Shown here in pieces: positions 4,921 through 5,004 of a stretch of 5,004 bases of DNA. The stretch is from assembly GCA_021159445.1 (NCBI GenBank), contig JAGGRV010000106.1, positions 1-5,004 of the forward strand. The letters run 5' to 3'. Every line of letters starts with the position of its first letter. The stretch's first letter is position 1. The notes under the pieces were generated by a model. That model worked only from the letters and a program-made list of their open reading frames with translations, ran no database searches and was not told the DNA's origin. Source of the DNA: Deltaproteobacteria bacterium (lineage in GTDB: Bacteria; Desulfobacterota; Dissulfuribacteria; Dissulfuribacterales; UBA3076). The position numbers were made by a program, and so were the translations under genes.

Positions 4921-5004
4921 AAACAATAACTTCAAAAAAGTCTTACGTTATTTATGTTAAAACCCTCATCAAAAGCCAATAAATACAGCCGCAGAAAGAG
5001 GTCC
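4921..5004. other. Non-coding right edge after thi4
   Basis: These 84 bases are AT-rich and show no gene. A 6-bp AATAAC/GTTATT dyad (4925-4930 with 4947-4952) is too weak and AT-rich to call a terminator. The purine-rich AAAGAGGT close to the window end could be a ribosome site for a rightward gene starting just beyond it, but this cannot be confirmed here. Confidence 0.35.

Noticed and set aside
4925..4952. AATAAC/GTTATT dyad after thi4 as a terminator
   Set aside because: It has only six AT-rich pairs with a 16-base loop and no following T-run, which is too weak for an intrinsic terminator.

Overview
This 5 kb window looks like the chromosome of an anaerobic, moderate-GC bacterium. My best guess is a sulfate-reducing or syntrophic member of the Desulfobacterota (former Deltaproteobacteria). 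The guess rests on the archaeal/anaerobe-type thiazole synthase Thi4, the style of the class I fructose-bisphosphatase and HtpX, and a palindromic intergenic repeat of a kind I recall from that phylum. It is an inference; the window holds no rRNA or other marker gene.

Layout: four genes run leftward on the minus strand and one runs rightward. Reading along the minus strand from about 4.0 kb to 0.05 kb they are: class I fructose-1,6-bisphosphatase (fbp); after a 92-nt gap, the membrane zinc protease HtpX; after 18-19 nt, a ten-helix EamA/DMT-family transporter that starts with GTG; and after 2 nt, a 276-residue protein with a C-terminal TPR-like segment and otherwise unknown function. The last three are packed like an operon, and fbp may read into them or be separate. 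A divergent gene at 4141-4920 encodes Thi4, which makes the thiazole half of thiamin. The right edge (4921-5004) is non-coding, and the left edge carries a small heptamer repeat array.

The 349-base gap between the fbp and thi4 starts is the most structured part of the window. It holds a 123-bp imperfect palindrome (3828-3950) with matched ends and a central CGTAC-AA-GTACG hairpin, and an AT-rich segment with plausible divergent promoter elements. If the predicted fbp promoter is right, the whole palindrome is transcribed in the fbp 5' leader. No TPP riboswitch was recognised before thi4.

The genes do not form an obvious single pathway: they cover gluconeogenesis, membrane-protein quality control, transport, an unknown, and thiamin biosynthesis. 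I see no mobile element with a transposase, no CRISPR array, no tRNA or rRNA, and no convincing new multi-gene system. The best leads are the palindromic repeat, the tandem TAANNGC heptamers, the hairpin beside the htpX ribosome binding site, the His-type Thi4 active site and the unrecognised TPR-like protein.
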